Origin: BOG-908 sp963848205
GTDB lineage: Bacteria > Pseudomonadota > Alphaproteobacteria > Acetobacterales > Acetobacteraceae
NCBI GenBank assembly: GCA_963848205.1
Contig: CAWKCV010000002.1
Location: 186,001-250,000 of the forward strand
Direction of reading: 5' to 3'
Length of the DNA: 64,000 bases
Under the pieces are notes generated by a model. The model was not told the origin of the DNA. It did not search any database and saw only the letters and a list, made by a program, of their open reading frames with translations. A program made the translations under genes and the position numbers. This document shows positions 25,103-33,255 of this stretch, in pieces (the stretch's first letter is position 1; every line of letters starts with the position of its first letter).

Positions 25103-25897
25103 ATGGACAGCATTGCGACTGGGCTCGACGATTGCTGGGTGGTCGCCGGGCGGCGTTTCACCTCCCGCCTGATCGTGGGCACCGGCAAATACAAGGATCT
25201 GGCCGAGACCGCGGCCGCGGTGGCCGCATCCGGCGCCGAGATCGTGACGGTGGCCGTGCGGCGGGTGAATTTGTCGGATCCGGCGGCACCGATGCTGCAG
25301 GATTTCCTCGATCCCGCGCGCATCACCTATCTGCCCAACACTGCCGGCTGTTTCACCGCGAGCGATGCGGTGCGCACACTGCGCCTGGCACGCGAGGCGG
25401 GCGGTTGGAATTTGGTGAAGCTGGAGGTGCTCGGCCCGCCGCCGTTCCTGTATCCGGACATGCCGGCGACGTTCGAGGCGGCGCGCGCGCTGATCGATGA
25501 CGGGTTCGAGGTGATGGTGTATTGCGCCGACGACCCGGTGGCCGCGCGCCGGCTGGAGGAGATGGGCTGCGTGGCCATCATGCCGCTCGGCGCCCCGATC
25601 GGGTCCGGCCTGGGGCTGCAAAACCCGGCGATGATTTCGATTCTGAAGGAGCAAGCCGGAGTGCCGGTGCTGGTCGATGCCGGCGTGGGCACGGCGTCGG
25701 ACGCGTGTATCGCGATGGAGTTGGGCTGCGACGCGGTTCTGCTGAATTCGGCGATCGCCCACGCCAGCAACCCGATCCTTATGGCGCACGCCATGCGCGC
25801 CGCCGTGCAAGCCGGCAGGGACGCCTACCTCGCCGGCCGCATGCCCCGCCGCATGGGCGCCGACCCAAGCAGTCCATTGACCGGCCTGATCAGGTAA
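25103..25897 (+). CDS. thiG: Thiazole synthase
   Basis: 264 residues, TIM barrel. It joins 1-deoxyxylulose-5-phosphate, ThiS thiocarboxylate and dehydroglycine to form the thiamine thiazole phosphate. Seen: FTSRLIVGTGKYKDLAE (Schiff-base Lys in GTGKY), EIVTVAVRRVNL, YLPNTAGCFTASDAVRTLRLAREAG, WNLVKLEVLG, LEEMGCVAIMPLGAPIGSGLGLQNP, and DAGVGTASDACIAMELGCDAVLLNSAIA. Co-transcribed with thiS. A hairpin element begins at its stop codon. Confidence 0.95.
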   Translation: MDSIATGLDDCWVVAGRRFTSRLIVGTGKYKDLAETAAAVAASGAEIVTVAVRRVNLSDPAAPMLQDFLDPARITYLPNTAGCFTASDAVRTLRLAREAGGWNLVKLEVLGPPPFLYPDMPATFEAARALIDDGFEVMVYCADDPVAARRLEEMGCVAIMPLGAPIGSGLGLQNPAMISILKEQAGVPVLVDAGVGTASDACIAMELGCDAVLLNSAIAHASNPILMAHAMRAAVQAGRDAYLAGRMPRRMGADPSSPLTGLIR

Positions 25898-25937
25898 AAG
25901 TTTTTTGGTCCTTTTCCGTGAAAAAGGACTGCTTCCT
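25898..25937 (+). repeat. Intergenic hairpin element, copy 6 (plus)
   Basis: AAGTTTTTTGGTCCTTTTccgtgAAAAAGGACTGCTTCCTT, directly after the thiG stop codon and 35 bases before the GT2 gene. Stem GTCCTTTT / AAAAAGGAC. Confidence 0.85.
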
Positions 25938-25972
25938 TCCTTTAGCCCTCCCCCGCCTCTACAAGCGGCTTA

Positions 25973-26950
25973 ATGCTCCCCTTGCAGCCTCGCCCCCGCC
26001 CGGCCGATCCGCTGATCTCGATCATCGTGCCGGTCTATAACGAGGCCGATGCGGTGGATGCCTTCCTGGCGCAGATAGCGCCCGAGCTCGCACGCTGCGG
26101 CGCCCGCACGGAGATCATCTTCGTCAATGACGGATCGAAGGATGCGACGCTGGCGATGCTGATGGCGCGCGCGCAGTCGGCGCCGGACCTGCGTGTGGTG
26201 AACTTGTCGCGCAATTTCGGCAAGGAAGCCGCTATGACCGCGGGGCTCGATGTGGCGCAAGGCGATGCCGTCGTGCTGATCGATGTGGATCTGCAGGACC
26301 CGCCCGAGCTGCTGACCCGGTTCGTGGCGCTTTGGCGCGAGGGCTACGACGTGGTTTACGGCCTGCGGGAAAGCCGGCAGGCGGACGGGCGGCTGAAGGC
26401 GATGACGGCTGGGCTGTTCTACCGGGTGTTCAACCGCATGTCGGCGACGCCCATTCCGCACAATGTGGGCGATTTCCGGCTGATCGACGCGCGTGTGGTG
26501 CATGCTATCCGGCAACTGCCGGAGCGCGGGCGTTTCATGAAGGGGCTGTTCGCCTGGGTCGGCTTCCCCTCGATCGCGGTGCCGTATGTGCGGCCGGCGC
26601 GCCTGCACGGCACGACGAAATGGAATTACTGGAAGCTGTGGAATTTCGCGATCGAGGGGATCGTGAGTTTCTCGACGGCCCCGCTGCGGATCTGGACATA
26701 TTTCGGGGTCGTGCTGGCGCTGGGCGCGGTTTTTTATGCCGCGTTCATCCTGCTGCATCGTCTGCTGATGGGCGTCGATGTGCCGGGCTATGCGTCGCTG
26801 ATTATCGTGTTGCTGTTCAGCACGGCGGCCAACCTGATCTCGCTTGGCATGATCGGCGAATATGTCGGCCGGTTGTTTGTGGAGACGAAGCAGCGGCCGA
26901 TTTATCTGCTCGAGGGCATTTACGGCGCCGATGGGCGCGCGGCGGATTAG
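25973..26950 (+). CDS. Family 2 glycosyltransferase, membrane-bound (DPMS/GtrB type)
   Basis: 325 residues. GT-A domain: SIIVPVYNEADAVDAF, IIFVNDGSKDATL (metal-binding), LSRNFGKEAAMTAGLD and VLIDVDLQDPPELL, then GLRESRQADGRLKAMTAGLFY and a QxxRW-like region. The C-terminal part has two membrane helices (about residues 242-265 and 280-300) as in the dolichol- and undecaprenyl-phosphate glycosyltransferases. It probably charges undecaprenyl phosphate with a sugar for glycan modification. Eight bases separate it from a methyltransferase gene, so they are likely co-transcribed. Confidence 0.9.
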   Translation: MLPLQPRPRPADPLISIIVPVYNEADAVDAFLAQIAPELARCGARTEIIFVNDGSKDATLAMLMARAQSAPDLRVVNLSRNFGKEAAMTAGLDVAQGDAVVLIDVDLQDPPELLTRFVALWREGYDVVYGLRESRQADGRLKAMTAGLFYRVFNRMSATPIPHNVGDFRLIDARVVHAIRQLPERGRFMKGLFAWVGFPSIAVPYVRPARLHGTTKWNYWKLWNFAIEGIVSFSTAPLRIWTYFGVVLALGAVFYAAFILLHRLLMGVDVPGYASLIIVLLFSTAANLISLGMIGEYVGRLFVETKQRPIYLLEGIYGADGRAAD

Positions 26951-26958
26951 GACTACCG

Positions 26959-27669
26959 ATGGACCTCAAAGAACAGGAGATACTGGGCGAGCAGGCCGAC
27001 CGCCATTGGTATTACCGGGCGAAGTCGGCCGCCATGCTGGCCACACTCGCTACCGCGCCCACGAATATTCTCGATGTGGGCGCCGGCTCGGGGTTTTTCT
27101 CGCGCTATCTGCTCGACCATACGGGCGCCGCACGCGCGACCTGCGTTGATCCGAACTATCCGGACGAGCACGACGAGACTCAGAACGGCAAGCCGATCCG
27201 CTTCGTGCGGCGGGTGCACGATTTCGACGGCGATCTCGTGCTGATGATGGACGTGCTCGAACACGTGCCGGACGATACCGCGTTGCTCACGGAATATGCG
27301 GCCCATCTCAAGCCAGGTGCGCGCGTGCTGATCACGGTGCCCGCACATATGTGGATGTGGAGCGGGCATGACGTGTTCCTCGAGCATTACCGGCGCTACA
27401 CCGTGCGCGAGGTGGATGCGCTGATCGCCAGGGCCGGTTTGACGCGGTTGCGCAGCTTCTATTATTTCGGATTGGCGCTGCCGCTGGCTGCGACCCTGCG
27501 CATCGGGAGGCGGCTGAACCCGCTCTACACAGAGAACCCCGGTTCGGACATGCGTCCGCACGGAAAACTCGTCAACGCCGCGTTGTTGGGTCTCACAAAA
27601 CTAGAACAGCCCTTTTTGGGCGTAAACCGCCTCGCCGGCCTCTCCGTCTTCGCCCTGGCCACAAGATAG
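26959..27669 (+). CDS. SAM-dependent methyltransferase (class I)
   Basis: 236 residues. Motif I LDVGAGSGFFSRYLLDH (SAM binding), motif II-like CVDPNY, post-I LVLMMDVLEHVPDD, then LLTEYAAHLKPGARVLITVPAH. The C-terminal half (residues 130-236) carries WMWSGHDVFLEHYRRYT, found in methyltransferases encoded next to GT2 enzymes of the undecaprenyl-phosphate type. The substrate may be a lipid-linked sugar or glycan, inferred from context only. ATG 26959 with no strong ribosome site; tight coupling to the GT2 gene is likely. Confidence 0.85.
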   Translation: MDLKEQEILGEQADRHWYYRAKSAAMLATLATAPTNILDVGAGSGFFSRYLLDHTGAARATCVDPNYPDEHDETQNGKPIRFVRRVHDFDGDLVLMMDVLEHVPDDTALLTEYAAHLKPGARVLITVPAHMWMWSGHDVFLEHYRRYTVREVDALIARAGLTRLRSFYYFGLALPLAATLRIGRRLNPLYTENPGSDMRPHGKLVNAALLGLTKLEQPFLGVNRLAGLSVFALATR

Positions 27670-27676
27670 CCAATTT

Positions 27677-27720
27677 CCAAAAGTTTTCTGGTCCTTTTTT
27701 CCAAAAAAGGACTGCTTTCT
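27677..27720 (+). repeat. Intergenic hairpin element, copy 7 (plus)
   Basis: CAAAAGTTTTCTGGTCCTTTTTTccAAAAAAGGACTGCTTTCT. Perfect 10-bp stem GTCCTTTTTT / AAAAAAGGAC with CC centre. It lies between the methyltransferase and the ABC ATPase gene. Confidence 0.9.
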
Positions 27721-27760
27721 TTCCTTCCTCTCTCGCCCCAGTAGCGCTAGCACGCACCCC

Positions 27761-28546
27761 ATGAACGCGATCGACGTCACGCACCTGACAAAGCGCTACA
27801 AAGCGGCCCTCGCTGTCGACGATATTAGTTTCACTGTGCCACGCGGTGAGACAATCGGTTTGCTCGGCGGCAATGGCGCGGGAAAAACCACGACGATCGC
27901 GATGCTGCTTGGCCTGCTGGTCCCCACACAGGGCGACATCCACGTGCTCGGCCACAACATGCGCAATGATCGCTTTGCCGCGCTGGCACGGGTGAATTTC
28001 TCCTCGCCTTACGTGGCGCTGCCGCATCGGCTGACGGTTGCCGAAAACCTGCGCGTCTATGGTCATCTCTATAACGTTCATGGCGTGGAGCGCAGGATTG
28101 CGGAGTTGGCCGAGGAGCTCGACCTGCACGCTTTCATGCAGCGCCCGGCCGGCCAACTCAGCGCCGGGCAGAAAACGCGGGTGGCACTGGCCAAATCGCT
28201 GATCAACCGGCCGGAATTGCTCCTGCTCGACGAGCCGACGGCCAGCCTGGATCCGGACACCGGCGATCTCGTGCGAAGCTGGCTGGAGCGTTACCGGACC
28301 GAAAGTGGCTGCACGATTCTGCTCGCCTCGCACAATATGGACGAGGTGGCGCGCCTGTGCGGCACGGTGCTGATGATGCGGCAGGGTCGTATCGTCGATC
28401 GCGGCACGCCGGCGGAATTGCTGGTGCGCTACAATCGCGACGATCTGGAGGAGGTGTTCCTCGACATCGCGCGATCCCGCCGCGCCGAGGGGCCTGAACC
28501 TGAGCTGGGCGCGGCCGAGGCGCACGCCGCGTTGGCCGAGCGATGA
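27761..28546 (+). CDS. ABC transporter ATP-binding protein (ABC-2 type)
   Basis: 261 residues. Walker A LLGGNGAGKTTTIAMLLGLL, Q-loop region FSSPYVALP, signature LSAGQKTRVALAKSL, Walker B LLLLDEPTASLDPDT, and H-switch ASHNM. The LSAGQ form is the usual ABC signature. The C-terminal extension ends near the permease gene, whose start overlaps by 4 bp (ATGA), so the two form one exporter. Its substrate is unknown. Nearby glycan genes suggest a polymer, but drug-type export is equally possible. Confidence 0.92.
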   Translation: MNAIDVTHLTKRYKAALAVDDISFTVPRGETIGLLGGNGAGKTTTIAMLLGLLVPTQGDIHVLGHNMRNDRFAALARVNFSSPYVALPHRLTVAENLRVYGHLYNVHGVERRIAELAEELDLHAFMQRPAGQLSAGQKTRVALAKSLINRPELLLLDEPTASLDPDTGDLVRSWLERYRTESGCTILLASHNMDEVARLCGTVLMMRQGRIVDRGTPAELLVRYNRDDLEEVFLDIARSRRAEGPEPELGAAEAHAALAER

Positions 28547-29340
28547 GCGCGCCACGCAGAGTCTGGGGACTGATGTACCGGCACCTGGCGCTGTTCCGGC
28601 GCAGTTGGCCGCGGCTGCTCGACCTCGCTTATTGGCCGGTGCTGCAGATGACGATCTGGGGCTTCACCTCGCGCTTCTTCACCTCCCGGCTGGGCGACCA
28701 CGGCATGGTCACGGTCGGCATGCTGCTGGGCGGGGTGCTGCTATGGGAGACCGCGTTGCGCAGCCATCTGGGCTTTGCCGTCACCTTCATGGAGGAGATC
28801 TGGAGCCGCAATCTCGGCCATATCTTCGTCAGCCCGTTGCGGCCGTGGGAGCTGCTGGCCGCGCTGTTGGGGATGAGCTTCATCCGCATGGTGCTCGGTG
28901 TGATACCGGCCATGGTGCTGGCTTACTTCCTCTATCATTTCAGCATTCTGAGCGTCGGCCCGGTGCTGGTGCTGTTCGCGCTCAACCTCATGGTGATGGG
29001 CTGGTGGATCGCGCTCGGCTGCATTTCGCTGATCCTGAGCCAGGGCGGCGGGGCGGAAAGCCTGGTGTGGTCGATGCTGGTCGGGCTGGCGCCGATTGCC
29101 GCCGTTTATTACCCGGTGGCGGTGCTGCCCTGGTGGCTGCATCCGATCGCCTACGCGTTGCCGGCGGCGCATGTGTTCGAGGGTTTGCGCGCCGCCATCA
29201 GCCAGGGCGTGATCCGCTGGGACCATCTGGCGTGGGCCGCTGGGCTGAACGTGGTGTGGCTGACGGCGGCGATGGCGCTCTTCATGCAGCAATTCCATGC
29301 GGCCAGGCAGAATGGCGCGCTGATGAATATCGGCGAATAG
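28543..29340 (+). CDS. ABC-2 type transporter permease
   Basis: 265 residues with about six hydrophobic helices, including LLDLAYWPVLQMTIWGF, MLLGGVLLWETALRSHLGFAV, LLAALLGMSFIRMVLGVIPAMVLAYFLYHF, VLFALNLMVMGWWIALGCISLIL and LVGLAPIAAVYYPVAVLPWWL. The LPWWL-x-P-I-AYALPAAHVFEGLR stretch is the ABC-2 family signature. Coupled to the ATPase gene by ATGA overlap. A phosphatase gene starts 4 bases after its stop. Confidence 0.9.
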   Translation: MSAPRRVWGLMYRHLALFRRSWPRLLDLAYWPVLQMTIWGFTSRFFTSRLGDHGMVTVGMLLGGVLLWETALRSHLGFAVTFMEEIWSRNLGHIFVSPLRPWELLAALLGMSFIRMVLGVIPAMVLAYFLYHFSILSVGPVLVLFALNLMVMGWWIALGCISLILSQGGGAESLVWSMLVGLAPIAAVYYPVAVLPWWLHPIAYALPAAHVFEGLRAAISQGVIRWDHLAWAAGLNVVWLTAAMALFMQQFHAARQNGALMNIGE

Positions 29341-29344
29341 CGCG

Positions 29345-29974
29345 TTGGCCGACTGCACGCGGTTCTGGCTGATCCGCCACGCGATCGTGGATGCGCAGAG
29401 CCGCGCCGTGCTGTACGGCCGGATGGACGTGCCGATCGCGGCCGACAGCCTGGCGGCACAGACCGCCATTTATCGCAGCCTGGCCGAGAGACTGCCGCGC
29501 GACGCGGTGTGGCTGGTCTCGCCGTTGCAGCGCACACAGCGCACGGCGGATGCCATCCTGCGGGCCAGTGCCGAGCATCGCGTGCCTTGTGTGGAGCCAG
29601 GATTTACCGAGCAGGATCTGGGCGACTGGCAGGGGCTCAAGCATGCCGATCTGCCGGCCAAACTGACCGACCCCGCCCATCCCTTCTGGCCGTTGGGCGC
29701 GCATGAAGTGCCGCCGGCCGGTGAGAGCATGGCGACTGTGCTGGCGCGCGTCGGCGAGACGCTGGAGCGGCTGGCCGAGCGGCATGCCGGGCAGGATATC
29801 GTGTGCGTCAGCCATGGTGGCACCATACGCGCCGCGGTCGCCCACGCGCTCGGCGTGGACGCGCAGGCTGCCCTCCACTTGTCCGTGCAGAACCTGTCGC
29901 TGACCGTCATCGAGCGGTTTGCCGCCGGGTGGCGCGTGGTGGTCGTCAACGAAGGCGCTGACGTTTCGCCCTGA
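29345..29974 (+). CDS. Histidine phosphatase family protein
   Basis: 209 residues from a TTG at 29345; no ATG or GTG is available between it and an upstream in-frame stop. Phosphohistidine motif LIRHAIVDAQ (R-H near residue 11), GRMDVPI, WLVSPLQRTQRTADAIL with the conserved Arg, EQDLGDWQG and CVSHGGTIRAAV (second catalytic His). Such enzymes include CobC-like and SixA-like phosphatases; the substrate here is not determined. Likely co-transcribed with the ABC exporter. Confidence 0.85.
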   Translation: MADCTRFWLIRHAIVDAQSRAVLYGRMDVPIAADSLAAQTAIYRSLAERLPRDAVWLVSPLQRTQRTADAILRASAEHRVPCVEPGFTEQDLGDWQGLKHADLPAKLTDPAHPFWPLGAHEVPPAGESMATVLARVGETLERLAERHAGQDIVCVSHGGTIRAAVAHALGVDAQAALHLSVQNLSLTVIERFAAGWRVVVVNEGADVSP

Positions 29975-29977
29975 GGG

Positions 29978-30022
29978 AGAAGGCCTTCTTTTCTGAAGAA
30001 AAGAAGCAAAGGACTTTTGCTC
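29978..30022 (-). repeat. Intergenic hairpin element, copy 8 (minus)
   Basis: AGGCCTTCTTTTCTGAAGAAAAGAAGCAAAGGACTTTTGC after the phosphatase stop. Perfect stem CTTCTTTTCT / AGAAAAGAAG with a GA centre. Facing partner of copy 9, separated by about 50 bases. Confidence 0.85.
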
Positions 30023-30073
30023 CAGGTTTTGGACGGCCATCCGACACAGCGGCCCCGCGAATGTCCGTCGATA

Positions 30074-30134
30074 GGTCCGCGACAGCGCTTGCAGAAGTCT
30101 TTTGGTTCTTTTCTTCAGAAAAGAACGCCTTGCT
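30074..30134 (+). repeat. Intergenic hairpin element, copy 9 (plus)
   Basis: GGTCCGCGACAGC (30074-30086), GCAGAAGTCTTTTG, then GGTTCTTTTCT-tc-AGAAAAGAACG, CCTTGCT. The leading GCGACAGC block recurs in copies 2 and 4 and, inverted, next to copy 13. It faces copy 8. Confidence 0.85.
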
Positions 30135-30242
30135 AAATGCCGACCGCCAGCAAGCCAGCGGCATAAAGTGATCTGTGAGCTTGCCTAGATAACGCCATCA
30201 TGTGCCAATAAGATTCAGCGAGAAACTGAGGAGCGCCCCACC

Positions 30243-31040
30243 ATGCGAACGATCCTGGCGTCGCTTTGCCTACTGGCGCCGCTGGCCGCGCACGCCGAGA
30301 CCGCCGAAGGCCAGCAGCAGCTCGTCGATCGCGCGACGCTGGCCGTGCAGGAGATCATGTCCGGCAAGGAAGGCAACGACCCCAGGGCGCTGCTGCCGCG
30401 GGCGCGCGCCGTGATGGTATGCCCGCGGGTATTCCGGGCCGGCTTCCTGATCGCCGGCGAAGGCGGCGGCTGCGTGCTGCTGGCGCGCGGTGGGCAAGGC
30501 ACCTGGTCGTCGCCGGCGTTCTACAGCATCGGCAGCGGCAGCGTCGGCTTGCAGATCGGTGTGCAGGATGCCGAAGTGCTGATGATGATCCTGACCGACA
30601 ACGGGCTGCGCTCGGTGCTCGACAGCCAGTTCAAGCTGGGCGGCAATGCCTCTGTTGCGTTCGTCAATATCGGCGGCGGCGTGCAGGGTGCCACGACGAC
30701 GAACCTGAACGCCGATATCGTTGCCTTCGAGCGGCCGCGGGGGTTCTTCGCGGGCTTCTCGATCGAAGGCAGCGTGATGTCGGCCGACAGCCAGGGCGAC
30801 CAGCTCTATTATAACCAGCCGGTCGGCACCGTGGATGTCGTGATGGCGATGCGGGCGAATAACCCGGCGGCCGATCCGTTGCGTGGGGTGCTGATGCGAT
30901 ATGGCAGTGGCGGACAGTTGGCACCTGCGCTGCCGCCACCGGTGGCGGTCGGCGGGGGTTACCAGGATTCGCCGCAGGTGGGGTATGGGGCGGGGCCGCG
31001 TGGGCCGGTGCAGCAGCAGGATTTGCCGCCGCCCCGGTAG
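30243..31040 (+). CDS. SYLF-domain (DUF500/Ysc84-like) secreted protein
   Basis: 265 residues. Signal peptide with LASLCLLAPLAAHA, cleavage near residue 19. The mature part matches the SYLF/Ysc84 lipid-binding domain: LLPRARAVMVCPRVFRAGFLIAGEGG, WSSPAFYSIGSGSVGLQIGVQDAEVLMMIL, and GFSIEGSVM, with YYN in the last strand. The C-terminal 45 residues are Gly/Pro/Gln-rich (QVGYGAGPRGPVQQQDLPPPR) and probably disordered. Bacterial SYLF proteins are periplasmic or outer-membrane associated; role not established. ATG 30243 has GAGGAG upstream. Confidence 0.9.
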   Translation: MRTILASLCLLAPLAAHAETAEGQQQLVDRATLAVQEIMSGKEGNDPRALLPRARAVMVCPRVFRAGFLIAGEGGGCVLLARGGQGTWSSPAFYSIGSGSVGLQIGVQDAEVLMMILTDNGLRSVLDSQFKLGGNASVAFVNIGGGVQGATTTNLNADIVAFERPRGFFAGFSIEGSVMSADSQGDQLYYNQPVGTVDVVMAMRANNPAADPLRGVLMRYGSGGQLAPALPPPVAVGGGYQDSPQVGYGAGPRGPVQQQDLPPPR

Positions 31041-31043
31041 GTA

Positions 31044-31082
31044 GGAAAACAGTCCTTTTCTGGAAGAATGACCAAAAAACGT
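31044..31082 (-). repeat. Intergenic hairpin element, copy 10 (minus, diverged)
   Basis: AACAGTCCTTTTCTGGAAGAATGACCAAAAAACG after the SYLF gene. The arm pairing is imperfect (TCCTTTTCT against AGAATGACC). It ends about 18 bases before the next start codon. Confidence 0.6.
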
Positions 31083-31099
31083 TTGCTAGGAGCGCTGGT

Positions 31100-32557
31100 T
31101 TGAGGATCGCTATCGTGGGCGCGGGTTTCGCCGGCGTTGGCATGGCGGTGGTCTTGCGGCGTGCCGGGTTTACCGACCTGGTGGTGTTCGAGCGTGGCGA
31201 TCGCGTCGGCGGCACCTGGCGGGATAATGCCTATCCTGGCGCCGCATGCGATGTGCCGTCGCATCTGTATTCCTTCTCCTTCGCGCCGAAGCACGACTGG
31301 GCGCATAAATTCTCCCGACAAGCAGATATCCTCGCTTACATCGAGGATGTCGCCGACCGGTTCGGCGTGCGTGACAGCATCAGGCTCGGGACGGCCGTGC
31401 ACGCTGCCACCTACGCGCAATCCACACAGGAATGGCGCCTGACATTGTCGGACGGCACCGAACAGGTATTCGACATACTCATTCCGGCGGTCGGGCAGTT
31501 GAGCGTGCCGTCGATCCCGGCGTTTGCCGGCTTGTCGGATTTCCAGGGCCGGCATTTCCACGCGTCGCGGTGGGACGCGTCAGCCAAGCTGGAAAACGCG
31601 CATGTCGCGATCGTGGGGTCGGCGGCAAGCGCGGTCCAGATCGTTCCCGAACTTGCAAAGACGTGCGGCAAGCTCAGCGTGTTTCAGCGATCGCCGAACT
31701 GGATCATTCCGCGCGGCAACCATGCGTTCGGCACGTTCACCCAGGGTTTGTTCAAGAAGCTGCCGATCGCGCGGCGTGCTTTGCGCAGTTTCATCTACAG
31801 CTATCAGGAAAGCCTGTTCGGCGCATTCCGCACCGGCTCGCGCCGCAATCGCTGGGTGACAGGCATGGCGCGCAAACATCTGGCGGCGCAGGTCGCCGAC
31901 CCGGATCTGCGCGCCAGGCTCACGCCCGGCTACACGCTTGGCTGCAAACGGCTGCTGGTAAGCGACGATTATCTGCCCAGCTTCAGCCGTCCGAACGTCG
32001 AGCTGGTGACCGAAACCATCGAGCGGTTCACACCAACCGGCATCCGCACATTGGACGGGCAGGAGCGTGCCTTCGATACCGTCGTGTTCGCCACCGGATT
32101 CGACGTGCGCAACAGCTTGGCACCCGTCAAGATCACTGGGCGCGATGGCACCTCATTATCGGACACCTGGCGCGACGGGCCGCACGCCTATCTCGGCGTT
32201 ACCGTGCCGGCCTTTCCCAACATGTTCCTGCTGTACGGCCCGAATACAAATCTGGGCCACAGCTCGATCATCTTCATGCTGGAGTGCCAGTTCGGCTATA
32301 TCAGGCAATGCATAGAGAAGCTGGCCGCGTCCGACGCCGGTGCGATGGATGTGCGGCAGGCTGTATGCGACGCCTACAATGCGAAGTTGCACGCATCCCT
32401 GGCGGGCACGGTCTGGTCGACAGGCTGCGGTAATTGGTATGGCCAGGGCGGGCGTATCACTGCCAATTGGTCGGGCTCGACCACGCAATACTGGCGGCAG
32501 ATGCGTGCACCGGCATTGAGCGATTTCACACTGGAACAACGAGCTTTGCCGGCCTGA
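31100..32557 (+). CDS. Flavin-containing / Baeyer-Villiger-type monooxygenase
   Basis: 485 residues from a TTG at 31100, with GGAG seven bases upstream; no ATG fits the family N-terminus. FAD Rossmann motif AIVGAGFAGVGMAVVL at the start, VGGTWRDNAYPGAACDVPSHLY (substrate/FAD), the Baeyer-Villiger fingerprint FxGxxxHxxxWD (FQGRHFHASRWD) near residue 155, and a second Rossmann motif VAIVGSAASAVQIVPEL for NADPH. ATGFDV is near the C-terminus. It uses NADPH and O2 to oxidise ketones to esters or similar. The true substrate cannot be read from sequence. It is convergent with a stress-protein gene, with a terminator between. Confidence 0.9.
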   Translation: MRIAIVGAGFAGVGMAVVLRRAGFTDLVVFERGDRVGGTWRDNAYPGAACDVPSHLYSFSFAPKHDWAHKFSRQADILAYIEDVADRFGVRDSIRLGTAVHAATYAQSTQEWRLTLSDGTEQVFDILIPAVGQLSVPSIPAFAGLSDFQGRHFHASRWDASAKLENAHVAIVGSAASAVQIVPELAKTCGKLSVFQRSPNWIIPRGNHAFGTFTQGLFKKLPIARRALRSFIYSYQESLFGAFRTGSRRNRWVTGMARKHLAAQVADPDLRARLTPGYTLGCKRLLVSDDYLPSFSRPNVELVTETIERFTPTGIRTLDGQERAFDTVVFATGFDVRNSLAPVKITGRDGTSLSDTWRDGPHAYLGVTVPAFPNMFLLYGPNTNLGHSSIIFMLECQFGYIRQCIEKLAASDAGAMDVRQAVCDAYNAKLHASLAGTVWSTGCGNWYGQGGRITANWSGSTTQYWRQMRAPALSDFTLEQRALPA

Positions 32558-32573
32558 ACCGCCGGCGGAAAGA

Positions 32574-32599
32574 ATCGGCCGGGCTGCTGCCCGGCCGAT
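32574..32599. terminator. Bidirectional terminator-like hairpin
   Basis: Perfect 11-bp inverted repeat ATCGGCCGGGC (32574-32584) and GCCCGGCCGAT (32589-32599) around a TGCT loop, between convergent genes. On the minus strand TCTTTCC follows, a weak U-run; on the plus strand AGGTTGC, none. Confidence 0.65.
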
Positions 32600-32605
32600 A
32601 GGTTG

Positions 32606-33232
32606 CTAGATGGCTGTCGCCGACGTGTTGGTTGTCGAGGTGACGTAAGGCGGCTGCTTGTCGTCGAAGCTCTTCCAGCCAGCCTGCTCGTATTCGCCGC
32701 GGCGGACGACGGGATCGACGTGGCCACGGCCGTCGAGAATGCGCTCGGCTTCGGTGGCGCGCAGCTCATCGACACGCGCCGTGACCAGCGACCCGCCACG
32801 ACGAACGCCTTCGGCGTATACGTGGGCGTCTTGTTCCGGCACGCCGGCATGCGTGAGCGAGCCCACGAGGCCGCCGCCGGCCGCACCTACTGCGGCACCG
32901 ACGCCGGCACCGGTGAGTGTCGCGACCAGCCAACCGGCTGCGACGACCGGGCCCACGCCCGGAATGGCGAGCGAGCCGATGCCGGCCAGTAGGCCGAGCC
33001 CGCCGCCGAAGATGGTGCCAGCGGTGGCACCGGCGCCGGCGCCTCCGGCTTCTTCTGCGTCGGCGGCCACGGTGTCGGTCGTGCGATAGCGGGTTTCGTT
33101 CATCGACGTGCCGGCATTGTTGGCAACGATCGAGATATGATCGTGGCCGAAGCCGGCAGCTTCGAGATCGCGCACGACAGCGACGGCGTCGTCATGATTG
33201 TCGAACATGCGAGTGAGTGTGCGGTCAGTCAT
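32606..33232 (-). CDS. General stress protein 17M-like (YflT domain) protein
   Basis: 208 residues from the ATG at 33232; a longer reading from 33340 adds 36 basic residues and is not likely. N-terminal RTLTRMFDNHDDAVAVVRDLEAAGF matches the YflT/GSP17M heat-induced domain with GHDHISIVANN. The centre is Gly/Ala-rich and hydrophobic (GAGAGATAGTIFGGGLGLLAGIGSLAIPGVGPVVAAGWLVATLTGAGVG; split blocks GIGSLAIPGVGPVVA), a pattern of membrane-inserting glycine-zipper proteins, followed by GGLVGSLTHAGVPEQDAHVYAEGVRRGGSLV. Function probably stress-related and unknown in detail. Confidence 0.85.
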   Translation of the reverse strand: MTDRTLTRMFDNHDDAVAVVRDLEAAGFGHDHISIVANNAGTSMNETRYRTTDTVAADAEEAGGAGAGATAGTIFGGGLGLLAGIGSLAIPGVGPVVAAGWLVATLTGAGVGAAVGAAGGGLVGSLTHAGVPEQDAHVYAEGVRRGGSLVTARVDELRATEAERILDGRGHVDPVVRRGEYEQAGWKSFDDKQPPYVTSTTNTSATAI

Positions 33233-33255
33233 ATGGCGGTTCCTTTTTTTGTTTT

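Noticed and set aside
26332..26958. Longer plus-strand frame upstream of the methyltransferase start
   Set aside because: It overlaps the GT2 gene in another phase. The SAM-methyltransferase domain begins only after ATG 26959.
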